Positions 8,046-17,796 of a stretch of 64,000 bases of DNA are shown one piece after another (position 1 is the first letter of the stretch; every line of letters starts with the position of its first letter). The DNA lies in contig NZ_CP011834.1 in the NCBI RefSeq assembly GCF_001412575.1, forward strand, positions 2,170,001 through 2,234,000, written 5' to 3'. The translations under genes and the position numbers were made by a program. Under the pieces are notes generated by a model. The model was not told the DNA's origin and searched no databases. It saw only the letters and a list, made by a program, of their open reading frames with translations. Source of the DNA: Limnohabitans sp. 103DPR2 (lineage in GTDB: Bacteria; Pseudomonadota; Gammaproteobacteria; Burkholderiales; Burkholderiaceae_C).

Positions 8046-8957
8046 TTATTTAGCAGCAGGCTGATTGGAGAGGCCCCAAACATACGAAGCCAGCACATGC
8101 AATTGCGCTTCGGTCAGTTTGCCGGCTTGCGCAGGCATCTGATTGACCTTGCCGTTGTTCACCATGGCAATGATGGCGTTCTCACCCCAGCCATGCAACC
8201 AGATGTCGTCGGTCAAGTTAGGGGCACCAATGGTTTGATTGCCTTTGCCATCTGGGCCGTGACAAGCCGCACAGGCGACAAACTTAGGCTTACCCAGAGA
8301 AGCGCGTAACGCATCGTGCGGGCTGTTGGACAAACTCAAGACATAGTGCGCCACATTGCGAACATCGTCAGCGGATCCCACAGCAGCAGCCATGGGAGGC
8401 ATATTGCCAATGCGCCCCTTCACCAATGTTTCTTTGATTTTTTCGTGGGTACCGCCGTGCAACCAATCTTTGTCGGTCAAATTGGGGAAGCCTTTGCCAC
8501 CTCGCGCATCAGAGCCGTGGCACTGCGCACAATTGTTCATGAACAATCGATCGCCAATGGCCATGGCTTGGGGATCTTTGGCAACGTCTTCTGGCGGCAT
8601 GCCAGCAAATTTGGCGTACAAAGGTTCAAGCGCTTGATTGGCTTTGGCCACTTCTGCATCGTATTGCCCCGCTGATGACCAGCCCAATTTGCCCGCACTG
8701 TTACCCAAACCTGGGTACAGCACAAGATACCCCAACGCAAATGCGATGGTGATTAAAAACAGGCCCACCCACCAACGTGGTAATGGATTGTTCATTTCAC
8801 GCAAATCGCCATCCCAAACGTGCCCTGTGGTGTTGTCGTGGGCGGTCATGGCTTTGGCTTTGCCGCTGAAGTACAGCAACAGCAAACATGCCACGATGCC
8901 GACCAACGCAATGCCGGCCACATACAAAGACCAGAAATTGCTTGTGAAGTCACTCAT
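8046..8957 (-). CDS. ccoP: cbb3-type cytochrome c oxidase subunit III (dihaem)
   Basis: Dihaem subunit that passes electrons to the CcoN active site. It has a short N-terminal helix (about 10-30), a second transmembrane helix (about 62-82) and two periplasmic cytochrome c domains. The haem motifs are CAQCH (C143-H147) and CAACH (C229-H233), with methionine ligand candidates in NMPPM and QMPAQ. 303 residues is normal. Gene order ccoN-O-Q-P is preserved. Confidence 0.96.
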   Translation of the reverse strand: MSDFTSNFWSLYVAGIALVGIVACLLLLYFSGKAKAMTAHDNTTGHVWDGDLREMNNPLPRWWVGLFLITIAFALGYLVLYPGLGNSAGKLGWSSAGQYDAEVAKANQALEPLYAKFAGMPPEDVAKDPQAMAIGDRLFMNNCAQCHGSDARGGKGFPNLTDKDWLHGGTHEKIKETLVKGRIGNMPPMAAAVGSADDVRNVAHYVLSLSNSPHDALRASLGKPKFVACAACHGPDGKGNQTIGAPNLTDDIWLHGWGENAIIAMVNNGKVNQMPAQAGKLTEAQLHVLASYVWGLSNQPAAK

Positions 8958-8992
8958 TTCAGATTCTCTTTCTATTCGTTGATCTGGGGTCT

Positions 8993-9133
8993 TCAGTCGT
9001 CTTGACCGAAGGGCAGCTTGGCCGCCTCTTCAAAGTCTGCTGAACGACGCTTAGACAGTGTCCACACCAAAATTCCAAGGAACAAGATGAAGGTAAGCAC
9101 GGTCACAACCGATCGAAGTGTGTTGACATCCAT
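8993..9133 (-). CDS. ccoQ: cbb3-type cytochrome c oxidase subunit CcoQ
   Basis: A 46-residue single-helix protein between ccoO and ccoP. It starts MDVNTLRS, has one transmembrane segment (about 8-26, VVTVLTFILFLGILVW), and a basic then acidic tail (SKRRSADFEEAAKLPF). This is the FixQ/CcoQ pattern; the protein stabilises the assembled oxidase. It ends 36 bp before the ccoP start and starts 15 bp after the ccoO stop. Confidence 0.9.
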   Translation of the reverse strand: MDVNTLRSVVTVLTFILFLGILVWTLSKRRSADFEEAAKLPFGQDD

Positions 9134-9147
9134 GTTCTGTGCTCCCT

Positions 9148-9774
9148 TTATTTGCGGTGAATGCCCATGCCTTGCAGGTAGGCAATCACAGCATCCAATT
9201 CAGTTTTACCTTTCACGTCTTCCGTGGCTTTGGCAATTTCTTCGTCGCTGTAAGGCGCACCGAGCTTGCGAAGCCCGTTCATGTGAGCCGGCAAGCTGTC
9301 ACCATCGACGGGCGCTTTTTCCAACCATGCGTACGCAGGCATGTTGGATTCAGGCACCAAATCACGTGGGTTGATCAGGTGGATGCGATGCCAGTCGTCT
9401 GAGTATTTGCCGCCGACACGCGCTAGATCGGGACCTGTGCGCTTGCTGCCCCATTGGAAGGGATGGTCGTACACAAACTCACCCGCCACGGAGTAAGGAC
9501 CGTAACGCAATGTTTCAGCGCGGAAGGGTCGAATCATTTGGGAGTGGCAGTTGTAGCAACCTTCACGCACATAAATATCGCGACCCGCCACTTGCAAGGC
9601 TGTGTAGGGTTTCAAACCAGGCACAGGCTCGGTGGTTGATTTTTGGAAAAACAACGGCACGATTTCGACCATACCGCCGAACAACAACACCACCAAGATC
9701 AGAACGATCATCAGGAAGTTGCTGGTTTCAATTTTCTCGTGGGACATGCCACCGGAATTTGAAGGATTGGACAT
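9148..9774 (-). CDS. ccoO: cbb3-type cytochrome c oxidase subunit II (monohaem)
   Basis: Monohaem subunit anchored by an N-terminal helix (about 20-40). The haem motif CYNCH lies at C73-H77, followed by [18 protein letters not shown] and [21 protein letters not shown], highly conserved in FixO. The axial methionine is in PESNMPAY. 208 residues. An AGGAG ribosome site lies nine bases before the ATG. It follows ccoN by 21 bp. Confidence 0.96.
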   Translation of the reverse strand: MSNPSNSGGMSHEKIETSNFLMIVLILVVLLFGGMVEIVPLFFQKSTTEPVPGLKPYTALQVAGRDIYVREGCYNCHSQMIRPFRAETLRYGPYSVAGEFVYDHPFQWGSKRTGPDLARVGGKYSDDWHRIHLINPRDLVPESNMPAYAWLEKAPVDGDSLPAHMNGLRKLGAPYSDEEIAKATEDVKGKTELDAVIAYLQGMGIHRK

Positions 9775-9795
9775 CTTATTTTTCTCCTGATGCTG

Positions 9796-11229
9796 TTAGG
9801 CGTGTGCGGGTGCTGGAATTTGCACATCAACGGCACGGCCATTGGTGGCTGTTTTCAGCGTGTTCCACAACATGATCAACATGCCGCCCAAGTACAACAA
9901 ACCACCCAACAAACGCAACATGTAGAAGGGATAAGTGGCTTTGACAGACTCAACAAAGGTGTAAGTCAAGGTACCGTCTGCATTGACAGAACGCCACATC
10001 AAACCTTGCATGACCCCAGCAATCCACATGGCCGCGATGTAAATCACGATGCCGATCGTGGCAATCCAGAAGTGCGCTTCAATGGCCTTCACGCTGTACA
10101 TCTTTTTCTGACCGAACAAACGGGGAATCAGGTAGTACATGGTGCCCATGGTGACCAAGCCCACCCAACCCAAGGCGCCCGAGTGCACGTGACCCACAGT
10201 CCAGTCTGTGTAGTGCGACAAAGCGTTCACTGTTTTGATGGACATCATGGGGCCTTCAAAGGTGGACATGCCATAGAAGGACAAGGACACAATCAGGAAG
10301 CGGAGCACAGGGTCGTCACGCAACTTGTGCCATGCGCCAGACAAGGTCATGACACCATTGATCATGCCGCCCCAGCTGGGTGCCAACAAAATGAGCGAGA
10401 ACACCATACCCAAAGACTGAGTCCAGTCGGGCAATGCGGTGTAGTGCAAGTGGTGAGGGCCCGCCCACATGTAGGTGAAGATGAGTGCCCAGAAGTGAAC
10501 AATCGACAAGCGGTAGCTGTAGACGGGGCGCTCTGCTTGCTTCGGAATGAAGTAGTACATCATGCCCAAGAAGCCTGCGGTCAAAAAGAAGCCCACCGCA
10601 TTGTGACCGTACCACCATTGCACCATGGCGTCTTGCACACCGGCGTAAGCAGAGTAAGACTTCATGAGACCCACAGGCATGGCCGCGCTGTTGACCAAGT
10701 GCAACAAGGCTACGGCAATGATGAAGGCACCAAAGAACCAGTTGGCCACGTAAATGTGGCGCACCTTGCGGGTGCCAACCGTGCCAAAGAACACAATGGC
10801 AAAAGACACCCAGACCAGTGTGATCAGGATGTCAATGGGCCACTCGAGTTCGGCATATTCTTTGCCACTGGTGTAACCCAAAGGTAAAGTGATGGCTGCC
10901 GCCAAGATAACCAGCTGCCAACCCCAAAAGGTGAAGGAAGCCAACTTCTCGGCAAACAAGCGAACATGGCAGGTTCTTTGAACCACGTAATAGGCCGAAG
11001 CGAACAAGCCGCAACCGCCAAACGCAAAAATCACGGCATTGGTGTGCAAAGGACGCAAACGACCGTAACTGAGCCATGGAATGCCAAAGTTGAGCTCTGG
11101 CCAAGTCAATTGAGCTGCAATGATCACGCCAACCAGCATGCCCACTACACCCCAAACCACCGTCATGATGGCAAATTGTCTGACAACGGTATCGCTGTAG
11201 ACGCCTGCCTGTTCGTTGGCAAATTTCAT
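9796..11229 (-). CDS. ccoN: cbb3-type cytochrome c oxidase subunit I
   Basis: Catalytic subunit with haem b, haem b3 and CuB; it reduces O2 to water with very high affinity and pumps protons. 477 residues with about 12 transmembrane helices. Conserved histidine-bearing segments are visible: [13 protein letters not shown] (low-spin haem ligand), [21 protein letters not shown]-like [16 protein letters not shown], and [16 protein letters not shown]. An AGAGG ribosome site precedes the ATG and an Fnr-like box lies 56-69 bp upstream, so this gene can be transcribed independently of ccoI-ccoS. Confidence 0.97.
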   Translation of the reverse strand: MKFANEQAGVYSDTVVRQFAIMTVVWGVVGMLVGVIIAAQLTWPELNFGIPWLSYGRLRPLHTNAVIFAFGGCGLFASAYYVVQRTCHVRLFAEKLASFTFWGWQLVILAAAITLPLGYTSGKEYAELEWPIDILITLVWVSFAIVFFGTVGTRKVRHIYVANWFFGAFIIAVALLHLVNSAAMPVGLMKSYSAYAGVQDAMVQWWYGHNAVGFFLTAGFLGMMYYFIPKQAERPVYSYRLSIVHFWALIFTYMWAGPHHLHYTALPDWTQSLGMVFSLILLAPSWGGMINGVMTLSGAWHKLRDDPVLRFLIVSLSFYGMSTFEGPMMSIKTVNALSHYTDWTVGHVHSGALGWVGLVTMGTMYYLIPRLFGQKKMYSVKAIEAHFWIATIGIVIYIAAMWIAGVMQGLMWRSVNADGTLTYTFVESVKATYPFYMLRLLGGLLYLGGMLIMLWNTLKTATNGRAVDVQIPAPAHA

Positions 11230-11284
11230 TTTTACCTCTTCTAAAAATACGAATCTAGTGTCGCAGTTAGGGCAAACGCTTAGG

Positions 11285-11298
11285 TTGACTTAAGTCAA
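11285..11298. promoter_or_regulatory. Fnr/Anr-like box upstream of ccoN
   Basis: TTGACTTAAGTCAA is a perfect 14-bp palindrome of the Fnr type (consensus TTGAT-N4-ATCAA, one symmetric mismatch per half). It overlaps the ccoS stop codon (11295-11297). A possible -10 (TAGATT, minus strand, 11257-11252) lies downstream toward ccoN. Confidence 0.75.
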
Positions 11299-11432
11299 TC
11301 ATTTCTAAGAATTCGCTCCCCTTCTGCTTCTATGTCTTCAAACTGACCGCGGTTCACAGCCCACCAGAGGCCTGCCAGGATGAAAAAAACCAAGGCCACC
11401 GACAAAGGGATCAACAAATACAGGATGTCCAT
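11295..11432 (-). CDS. ccoS: cbb3 oxidase maturation protein CcoS
   Basis: A 45-residue protein with one transmembrane helix (MDILYLLIPLSVALVFFILAG in two parts, about residues 3-21), then WWAVNRGQFED, the conserved CcoS signature, and an acidic tail. CcoS is needed to insert haem and copper into cbb3 oxidase in Rhodobacter. Its ATG overlaps the ccoI stop (TGATG), so it is translationally coupled to ccoI, and its stop codon falls inside the ccoN Fnr box. Confidence 0.92.
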   Translation of the reverse strand: MDILYLLIPLSVALVFFILAGLWWAVNRGQFEDIEAEGERILRND

Positions 11433-13762
11433 CAGGCAAATCCTTTCACATCAAACTGAAGGGTTTTGGACAATCGCATGGCGTTCAACACCACACCCAG
11501 AGAACTGCATGCCATGCCTAGGCCTGCCAACCAAGCCGGCAAAAAGCCCAACACCGCCAACGGCACACAAGAGAAGTTGTAGACCGCCGCCCAAATGAGG
11601 TTTTGACGCACAATTTGGAGCGTTTTTCGGCTCAAGAAAAAGGTGGCCACCAAGGGCTTCAAATCACTGGCCATGAACACAAAGTCAGCCTTGGATTGCG
11701 CCAATGGCAGCGCCTGACCCAGTGCAAAAGACACATCAGCCCCTGCCAACACAGGCCCGTCATTCAGACCATCGCCCACCATCGCAACCCGATGCCCTTG
11801 GGCCTGTTCCAGTTTCACTTGTTTGAGCTTTTCTTCAGGCGAACAAGCACCCATTGCATCGGCAATGTTCAAGCGCGCAGCAAGATGCGATACAGACGCT
11901 TGACCGTCTCCGGACAACACGCGAACGCGCAAACCCATTTGCATCAAAGCTTGCAACGTCGCTGACGCTTCCTCGCGAGGTGTTTCGGCAAACTCGAAGG
12001 TGGCCAACCAACCCGCATGGTCGCTGAGGCAGGCGAGCAACACATCACCCTGCATGGATGGCAAGCCGCAGAACGCTGCTGAGCCCAAACGCAGCTCGTT
12101 TCGATTGTCGACACTGCCCCTGTTGTCGCTTTGACGCCATGTCGCTTGAACGCCCTGCCCCGCAAATTCTTGAATGTTCTCCAACTGAGGCTGAACATCC
12201 GACGTGTGAACATTAGCGCGCACCAAAGACCTGGACACAGGGTGCAGGGAGTGCTTCGCCAATCCAGCCGCCAAAAACAAGGCATACTGTTCTGACACAC
12301 CGTCTCGGGTGAGAATGCGCTGGAGACTAAAGTCCTCCTCGGTCAGGGTACCCGTTTTATCAAAGATCACCGTATCAACTTGGGACAAGGATTGAAGTGC
12401 TTGCAAGCCGCGCAACATAACCCCAGCGCGGGCCAAAGCACCTGCAGCAGATAACATGGCAGCCGGCGTTGCCAGCGACAAGGCACAAGGACATGTCACG
12501 ATCAACACCGAGACCGCCACCATCAACGCATGCGCAGGACTGTATTGCCAACCCCAAGCTGCGGCCAGTGCGGCCACAAACAAGACGCCCCACAAAAAGG
12601 GTTTGGCCACCCGATCCGCTAACAAGGCCATGCTGGGTTTTGAAACCGCAGCACCTTCCATCAAAGTCACCATTTGACCGAATCGGGTTTGCTTGCCCAC
12701 CGACAAGACTTGCACTTCCACCGTACCCGTTAAATTCAAACTGCCCGCCAACACGCGCTCTCCTGGCGATCGCGGCAAGGGTTTTGACTCTCCCGTCAAA
12801 AGCGCTTCATCCACTTGCGTTTCACCCTGCACGATGTTGGCATCCGCCGCAAAAGCTTCACCAGGCCTGACTTGAATGACATCTTGCACGCGCAAATGTC
12901 GCAGGGTCGTTAACTCCCAGAGGCCATTCAGGGACTTTCGGTGCACGGCATCCGGCAGTCTGTTCATGACGGCCTCTAACGCTCCTGCCGTTTTGTCGCG
13001 CAACCTGAGCTCTAACCAACGACCCGTGAGCAAAAAGAAAACGAACATGGTGAAGGAGTCAAAATAAACTTCTGCACCAAAAGGCCCCTGTGGCTCGAAC
13101 GTGCCCATGGTGCTCACCACAAAGGTCACGCCCATGCCAATGGCCACGGGCAGGTCCATGCTGATTTTTCGCTGCTTCAAATCGAGCCATGCCGTTTTGA
13201 AAAAAGGCTTGCAAGAAAAAAACAAAACAGGCAGCGACAGCACCCATGAAGCCCAGCGTAACAACTGCACCATGTCAGGTGCGATGTCCTGGGGCTCACT
13301 CATGTAAACAGGGGTGGCGTACATCATGACCTGCATCATGCAAAGTCCCGCAACACCCCAGCGCCACAGCATTTTGCGAGCGTCTTCCCGGCGCGCTTCA
13401 TTGGCCAAGGCATCATTGGCAGGGACAGTGCGATAGCCCAACTGAGCAACTGCCCTCATCCACTGCGAAGGCTGGGTTTGATCGGCCGACCAGACCACCC
13501 GGCCCCTGTGACTCGCTGCACTGATTTGCGCCGACTTGACACCGGGCACAGACATCAATGCCTCTTCAATGTTGATCGCACACGCGGTGCAATGCATGCC
13601 TTCAAACACCACACTGGAAGTCCATTGGCTGGGTTCCTGGGCACTGGCTTGACTGAAATCGGACCATTCCTGGGCATGATCTAGCAAGGACCATTGAGAG
13701 GTCAGAACCTCTAAGTCGGGAAGGAGTGCTTGCTGAGCCATGCCTTGAAGATAAGGGCACAA
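11432..13762 (-). CDS. ccoI: Copper-translocating P-type ATPase CcoI (FixI)
   Basis: P1B-type ATPase that moves copper across the membrane for CuB of the cbb3 oxidase. It carries an N-terminal heavy-metal domain with GMHCTAC (C58, C61), eight transmembrane helices, the intramembrane TCPCAL motif, the phosphorylation motif DKTGTLT, the ATP-binding HPVS and the hinge GDGLNDGPVL. 776 residues if the GTG at 13762 is used; an ATG at 13741 would remove seven. Neither start has a good ribosome site. The gene ends in a TGATG overlap with ccoS. Confidence 0.95.
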   Translation of the reverse strand: MCPYLQGMAQQALLPDLEVLTSQWSLLDHAQEWSDFSQASAQEPSQWTSSVVFEGMHCTACAINIEEALMSVPGVKSAQISAASHRGRVVWSADQTQPSQWMRAVAQLGYRTVPANDALANEARREDARKMLWRWGVAGLCMMQVMMYATPVYMSEPQDIAPDMVQLLRWASWVLSLPVLFFSCKPFFKTAWLDLKQRKISMDLPVAIGMGVTFVVSTMGTFEPQGPFGAEVYFDSFTMFVFFLLTGRWLELRLRDKTAGALEAVMNRLPDAVHRKSLNGLWELTTLRHLRVQDVIQVRPGEAFAADANIVQGETQVDEALLTGESKPLPRSPGERVLAGSLNLTGTVEVQVLSVGKQTRFGQMVTLMEGAAVSKPSMALLADRVAKPFLWGVLFVAALAAAWGWQYSPAHALMVAVSVLIVTCPCALSLATPAAMLSAAGALARAGVMLRGLQALQSLSQVDTVIFDKTGTLTEEDFSLQRILTRDGVSEQYALFLAAGLAKHSLHPVSRSLVRANVHTSDVQPQLENIQEFAGQGVQATWRQSDNRGSVDNRNELRLGSAAFCGLPSMQGDVLLACLSDHAGWLATFEFAETPREEASATLQALMQMGLRVRVLSGDGQASVSHLAARLNIADAMGACSPEEKLKQVKLEQAQGHRVAMVGDGLNDGPVLAGADVSFALGQALPLAQSKADFVFMASDLKPLVATFFLSRKTLQIVRQNLIWAAVYNFSCVPLAVLGFLPAWLAGLGMACSSLGVVLNAMRLSKTLQFDVKGFA

Positions 13763-13775
13763 GCTTTCATGAAAC

Positions 13776-13789
13776 TTGATTTACATCAA
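13776..13789. promoter_or_regulatory. Fnr/Anr box between ccoI and uspA
   Basis: TTGATTTACATCAA is an exact match to TTGAT-N4-ATCAA. Read toward uspA, a -10-like TAGACT (13811-13816) stands at the distance of a class II Fnr promoter (box centre about 41 bases before the expected start). Read the other way it is 14 bp from the ccoI GTG, so it could also act on ccoI. Confidence 0.85.
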
Positions 13790-13844
13790 GGCGGGCGAAA
13801 TTGAGAGTTTTAGACTTTGGTCATCACTTTAAAAGGAGCACAAC

Positions 13845-14288
13845 ATGTATGCACGTATTCTTGTTGCCACCGATGGCTCAACCTTGTCCAAAAAAGCAGT
13901 CGCCGACGCCATTGGCTTGGCTGCCACCTGCGGCGCAGAACTGATTGCCCTGAAGGTGGTGCCCCGGTATCCCCAGGCCTACTTTGAAGGCAGCATCCCC
14001 CTGAATGCCAAAGATGTGGCCCGCATTGAGGCCCAATGGACAGACGAGGCGCAAGCAGCAGTCGATGCTGTTCAAAAAGCGGCATCTGCCAAAGGCGTCA
14101 AAGCCAAGGGCGTGGTCAGCCGCTCCGACATCGTCTCCGACGCCATCATTGCAGCCGCCAAAAAACACAAAGCTGATTTGGTGGTGATGGCCTCACATGG
14201 CCGCAAAGGCATCAAGCGTTTGCTGCTGGGCAGTGAGACGCAACAAGTGCTGACACACTGCCATGTGCCAGTCTTGGTCTTACGCTGA
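13845..14288 (+). CDS. Universal stress protein, UspA family
   Basis: A 147-residue single-domain Usp protein. It begins MYARILVATDGS and ends with the ATP-binding type motif VVMASHGRKGIKRLLLGSETQQVLTHC (in pieces G-x2-G-x9-G-S), so it is expected to bind ATP. AAGGAG precedes the ATG. An exact Fnr box lies 56-69 bp upstream, pointing to induction at low oxygen, as known for Usp genes in other proteobacteria. Its last 9 bp overlap the convergent matB gene. Confidence 0.93.
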   Translation: MYARILVATDGSTLSKKAVADAIGLAATCGAELIALKVVPRYPQAYFEGSIPLNAKDVARIEAQWTDEAQAAVDAVQKAASAKGVKAKGVVSRSDIVSDAIIAAAKKHKADLVVMASHGRKGIKRLLLGSETQQVLTHCHVPVLVLR

Positions 14289-15824
14289 GAATAAATTTTT
14301 GTGCTGATCGCGCAATAAATTTTTCTGCACTTTGCCCATGGTGTTTCGTGGCAGCTCCGGCACCACGAAACACTTTTTGGGGATCTTGAAATTGGCCAAT
14401 TGCGATTTCAAAGTGGCAATGATGTGATCTGCATTCAATTGCGCACCTGCCTTGGCAATCACAATGGCCACACCCACTTCGCCAAAGTCTGGATGGGGCA
14501 CACCCACCAAGGCGCTTTCAGCCACGCCTGGCATTTCATTGATGTAGCCTTCAATCTCGGCCGGGTAAACGTTGTAGCCTCCACTGATGATCAAGTCTTT
14601 GCTGCGCCCCACAATGGTCACATAGCCACGCTCGTCGATTTTGCCCACATCACCTGTTTTGAAATAACCATCTGAAGTGAATTCTTCTTTGGTTTTCTCG
14701 GGCATGCGCCAGTAGGCTTGAAACACGTTCGGGCCTTTGACCTGAATGTTGCCAATCTCACCCACAGGCAAAGCCTTGCCATCGTCGCCTTGCACCCGTA
14801 ACTTCACGCCAGGCAATGGGAAACCTACGGTACCGCCGCGTCGCTCGCTTTGGCCGCCATGGCGTTTGTCTGCTGCATAAGGATTGGAGGTGAGCATGAC
14901 GGTTTCGCTCATGCCGTAACGCTCCAAAATGGTGTGCCCTGTGCGTTGTTGCCACTCAGTGAAAGTTTCAATCAACAAAGGTGCAGAGCCTGCAATGAAC
15001 AAGCGCATGTTGCGTGCAGCTTGCTTTGTCAAACCAGGCTCAGCCAAGAGGCGCACATACAAAGTAGGCACACCCATGAAGACAGTGGCTTCGGGCATTT
15101 TGGCAATGACAAATTTGGGGTCAAACTTGGCCATCCAAATCATTTTGCTGCCGTTGATGAGCGCGCCATGAATGGCCACAAACAAGCCATGCACATGAAA
15201 AATAGGCAATGCATGGATGAGCACATCGCCCTTTTTCCAACCCCAATAGGTCTTGAGTGTTTGGGCGTTGCTCAACATGTTGCCGTGCGTCAGCATGGCG
15301 CCTTTGCTGCGGCCCGTGGTGCCACTGGTGTACAAAATGGCGGCCAAATCATCAGCATCTTTGACGGCAATCTTGTGCTGGTCTTTTTGGTGAACGGCGC
15401 GCTCAAGCAGGCTGCCCGTGCGATCGTCGTTCAGGGTGAAGACGTGTTGCGTGCCAGCCTTGAAAGCAATCTTGCTGACCCATCCAAAATTGGCGCTGGT
15501 GCAAACCACCACAGCAGGTTCGGCATTGCCAATGAAGTATTCAATCTCAGCGCTTTGATAGGCTGTGTTCAATGGTAAAAAGACATACCCTGCCCGCAGT
15601 GTGGCCAGGTACAGCATCATAGCTTCCACTGACTTCTCAACCTGTACCGCAATGCGACTGCCTTTGGGCAACTTCAAGCCCTCCAACAGATTGGCCATCA
15701 TGGCACTGGCACGGTCCAGGTCGCGCCAGCTGTAATTCAAGCCATGGTCTGTTTCAACTGCGATGGCATCTAGGTTGGATGGAAATGCCGCACGCAGGGC
15801 CGCAAACAAATTCTCTTGAGCCAT
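14280..15824 (-). CDS. matB: Malonyl-CoA synthetase (malonate-CoA ligase)
   Basis: ANL-superfamily acyl-CoA synthetase of 514 residues that activates malonate with ATP and CoA. The AMP-binding core YTSGTTGRSKGAMLTHGN is present, together with the MatB-like ALPIFHVHGLFVA, GYFKTGDVG, DLIISGGYNVYP and the catalytic lysine region PRNTMGKVQK. The ATG at 15822-15824 is two bases after the stop of the Bug binding protein, so the two are coupled; an upstream in-frame start would lie inside that gene. Methylmalonate is a possible second substrate. Confidence 0.88.
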   Translation of the reverse strand: MAQENLFAALRAAFPSNLDAIAVETDHGLNYSWRDLDRASAMMANLLEGLKLPKGSRIAVQVEKSVEAMMLYLATLRAGYVFLPLNTAYQSAEIEYFIGNAEPAVVVCTSANFGWVSKIAFKAGTQHVFTLNDDRTGSLLERAVHQKDQHKIAVKDADDLAAILYTSGTTGRSKGAMLTHGNMLSNAQTLKTYWGWKKGDVLIHALPIFHVHGLFVAIHGALINGSKMIWMAKFDPKFVIAKMPEATVFMGVPTLYVRLLAEPGLTKQAARNMRLFIAGSAPLLIETFTEWQQRTGHTILERYGMSETVMLTSNPYAADKRHGGQSERRGGTVGFPLPGVKLRVQGDDGKALPVGEIGNIQVKGPNVFQAYWRMPEKTKEEFTSDGYFKTGDVGKIDERGYVTIVGRSKDLIISGGYNVYPAEIEGYINEMPGVAESALVGVPHPDFGEVGVAIVIAKAGAQLNADHIIATLKSQLANFKIPKKCFVVPELPRNTMGKVQKNLLRDQHKNLFSA

Positions 15825-15826
15825 TT

Positions 15827-16822
15827 TTAATCCAGTTTTGCGCCAGAGGCTTTCACCACTTGGCTCCATTTACGTAATTCAGATTTGATGAACGCGTCAA
15901 ATTGTGCACCCGTCAAATTGGGGAAATCTGCGCCTTGTGCTGCCCAAACAGCCCTGGCATCATCACTTTGACAAGCTTTGCGCACTTCTTCGATCATGCG
16001 CCCTTGCGCCTCTGAGGGCGTCCCTTTGGGCGCCCAGATTCCGTACCAAGTACTCACCGTGTAATCAGGCAAGCCGACTTCAGATGAACAGGGTACATCT
16101 GGAAATGCAGGATTGCGCTTGGTACCAGAGACCATCAGCGCCTTGATTCTGCCACCCTTGATGTGAGCTGCCGAAGAACCCAAACCATCAAACATCATGT
16201 CGACATTGCCAGAAATCAAATCTTGCAAAGCTGGGCCTGCACCGCGGTATGGAATGTGGGTGATGAAGGTTTGCGTTTGCAGCTTGAACAGCTCCCCCGC
16301 CAAATGATGCGAGGTACCGCCACCAGCAGAACCATAATTGAGTCGACCTGGATTTTTCTTCACGAAATCCAGAAACTCTTTCATGTTGTTGGCGGCGACT
16401 TTTTTAGGGTTGACCACCAAAACCTGCGGCACGGCTGCCACAAAAATCAAAGGCACTAAATCACGTTCAAGGTCGTAATCAAGCTTGGGGTACATGCTAG
16501 GCGCGATGGTATGGTGAACCGCACCCATGAAGTAGTTGTAGCCATCAGGGGCTGCCTTGGCTGCAATGCCTGCACCCAAGGTACCGCCCGCACCACCTCG
16601 GTTGTCAATGATCAGTTGCTTGCCGGTTTGCTTTGAAAAAATGGCCGACAAGGGCCTGGCAAATGCATCCGTGCCGCCGCCTGCAGGGAAAGGCACGATC
16701 ATGTTGACCGGTTTGGTTGGCCAAGCAGATTGGGCCAATGCGGGCATCAGCGGTGCTGCGGATGTGGCCGCGGCCCACTGCAACAGCGAGCGTCTTTGAA
16801 TACCGTCTTTTGAAAACTGCAT
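15827..16822 (-). CDS. Bug-family periplasmic substrate-binding protein (tripartite tricarboxylate transporter type)
   Basis: A 331-residue exported binding protein with a twin-arginine-like start (QRRSLLQWAAATSAAPLMPALAQS). The mature protein has the Bug signature WPTKPVNMIVPFPAGGGTDAFARPL and later NYGSAGGGTSHHLAGELF. These proteins bind small carboxylates and are hugely amplified in Burkholderiales, often without their TctAB membrane partners. None is present here. Coupling to matB suggests malonate or a related dicarboxylate, which is inference. Confidence 0.9.
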   Translation of the reverse strand: MQFSKDGIQRRSLLQWAAATSAAPLMPALAQSAWPTKPVNMIVPFPAGGGTDAFARPLSAIFSKQTGKQLIIDNRGGAGGTLGAGIAAKAAPDGYNYFMGAVHHTIAPSMYPKLDYDLERDLVPLIFVAAVPQVLVVNPKKVAANNMKEFLDFVKKNPGRLNYGSAGGGTSHHLAGELFKLQTQTFITHIPYRGAGPALQDLISGNVDMMFDGLGSSAAHIKGGRIKALMVSGTKRNPAFPDVPCSSEVGLPDYTVSTWYGIWAPKGTPSEAQGRMIEEVRKACQSDDARAVWAAQGADFPNLTGAQFDAFIKSELRKWSQVVKASGAKLD

Positions 16823-16865
16823 GTTTGTCTCCTTTGATCAAATGAAACCGACCCACCGATAAGTG

Positions 16866-17666
16866 TCAAGCATTCTTTGGCTTGTTCACCGCAACGTACA
16901 AAATCACACCCAGCAACATCATGGGCACACACAACCACTGCCCCATGCTGAGCCCCATCGACAACAAGCCGAGGTGCGCATCGGGCTCTCTGAAAAACTC
17001 GGCAATGAAGCGAAGGCTGCCATAGCCCATCAAAAACACAGCCGATACTTGACCCATGGGCCTGTCTTTGCGCGCAAAGAGCCACATCACCACAAACAGG
17101 AGCAGGCCTTCTAGCAAGAATTGGTAAATTTGCGAAGGATGCCTGGGAAAGTCTCCTGCCCCTCTAAAAACCATGCCCCAAGGCAAGTCGGCATCCGCTT
17201 GGCGCCCCCATAACTCACCATTGATGAAGTTACCGATGCGTCCGGCTGCCAAACCCGTTGGAACACAGGGCGCCACAAAGTCCATCACCTGGAAAAAAGG
17301 GCGTTGTCGTGTTTTGGCAAACCACACCATGGACGCCATCACACCCAACAAGCCTCCATGAAAACTCATACCGCCTTGCCAAACATAGGCCACTTCGAGG
17401 GGGTGCGAGAAATAGTAGGCGGGTTGATAAAACAAGCAATAACCAATGCGGCCACCCAACACCACGCCCAAAACACCCGCAAACAAGATGTCTTCCACAT
17501 CCCTCAGGGTCCATTGGGGTAAGCGCGAATAGGGCTCGTGCTGAAGACGTTTGCTGGCCAAAAGGAAAAACAAGCCAAATGCGGCAAGGTAGGTCAGGCC
17601 ATACCAGTGAACAGCAATGGGCCCCACTTGCAGCGCCACAGGGTTAATTTGGGGGTGAATCAACAT
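16866..17666 (-). CDS. lgt: Prolipoprotein diacylglyceryl transferase
   Basis: Inner-membrane enzyme that attaches diacylglycerol to the lipobox cysteine, the first step of lipoprotein maturation. About seven transmembrane helices. The family motifs are seen: [27 protein letters not shown] and the signature [14 protein letters not shown]. Start set at the ATG 17664-17666 ([12 protein letters not shown]) because family members begin that way; upstream in-frame codons would add up to 39 unconserved residues. It may be the first gene of an lgt-Bug-matB unit and is divergent from ilvD. Confidence 0.95.
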   Translation of the reverse strand: MLIHPQINPVALQVGPIAVHWYGLTYLAAFGLFFLLASKRLQHEPYSRLPQWTLRDVEDILFAGVLGVVLGGRIGYCLFYQPAYYFSHPLEVAYVWQGGMSFHGGLLGVMASMVWFAKTRQRPFFQVMDFVAPCVPTGLAAGRIGNFINGELWGRQADADLPWGMVFRGAGDFPRHPSQIYQFLLEGLLLFVVMWLFARKDRPMGQVSAVFLMGYGSLRFIAEFFREPDAHLGLLSMGLSMGQWLCVPMMLLGVILYVAVNKPKNA

Positions 17667-17796
17667 GGGGGGAGATTGTGCCCTGTTCATGGACCCCGAT
17701 GCACCCTTATATGCCCTAAGTTCTAGGGGTTCTTCCTGACTCTCCCTTAGAATGACCACCCTAGGCTTAAATTCTTGACCCAATCAGACACCTAAC

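Noticed and set aside
9790..10887. A 365-codon plus-strand open frame opposite ccoN
   Set aside because: It is rich in His, Gln and Asn with no domain pattern, and ccoN on the other strand is certain.
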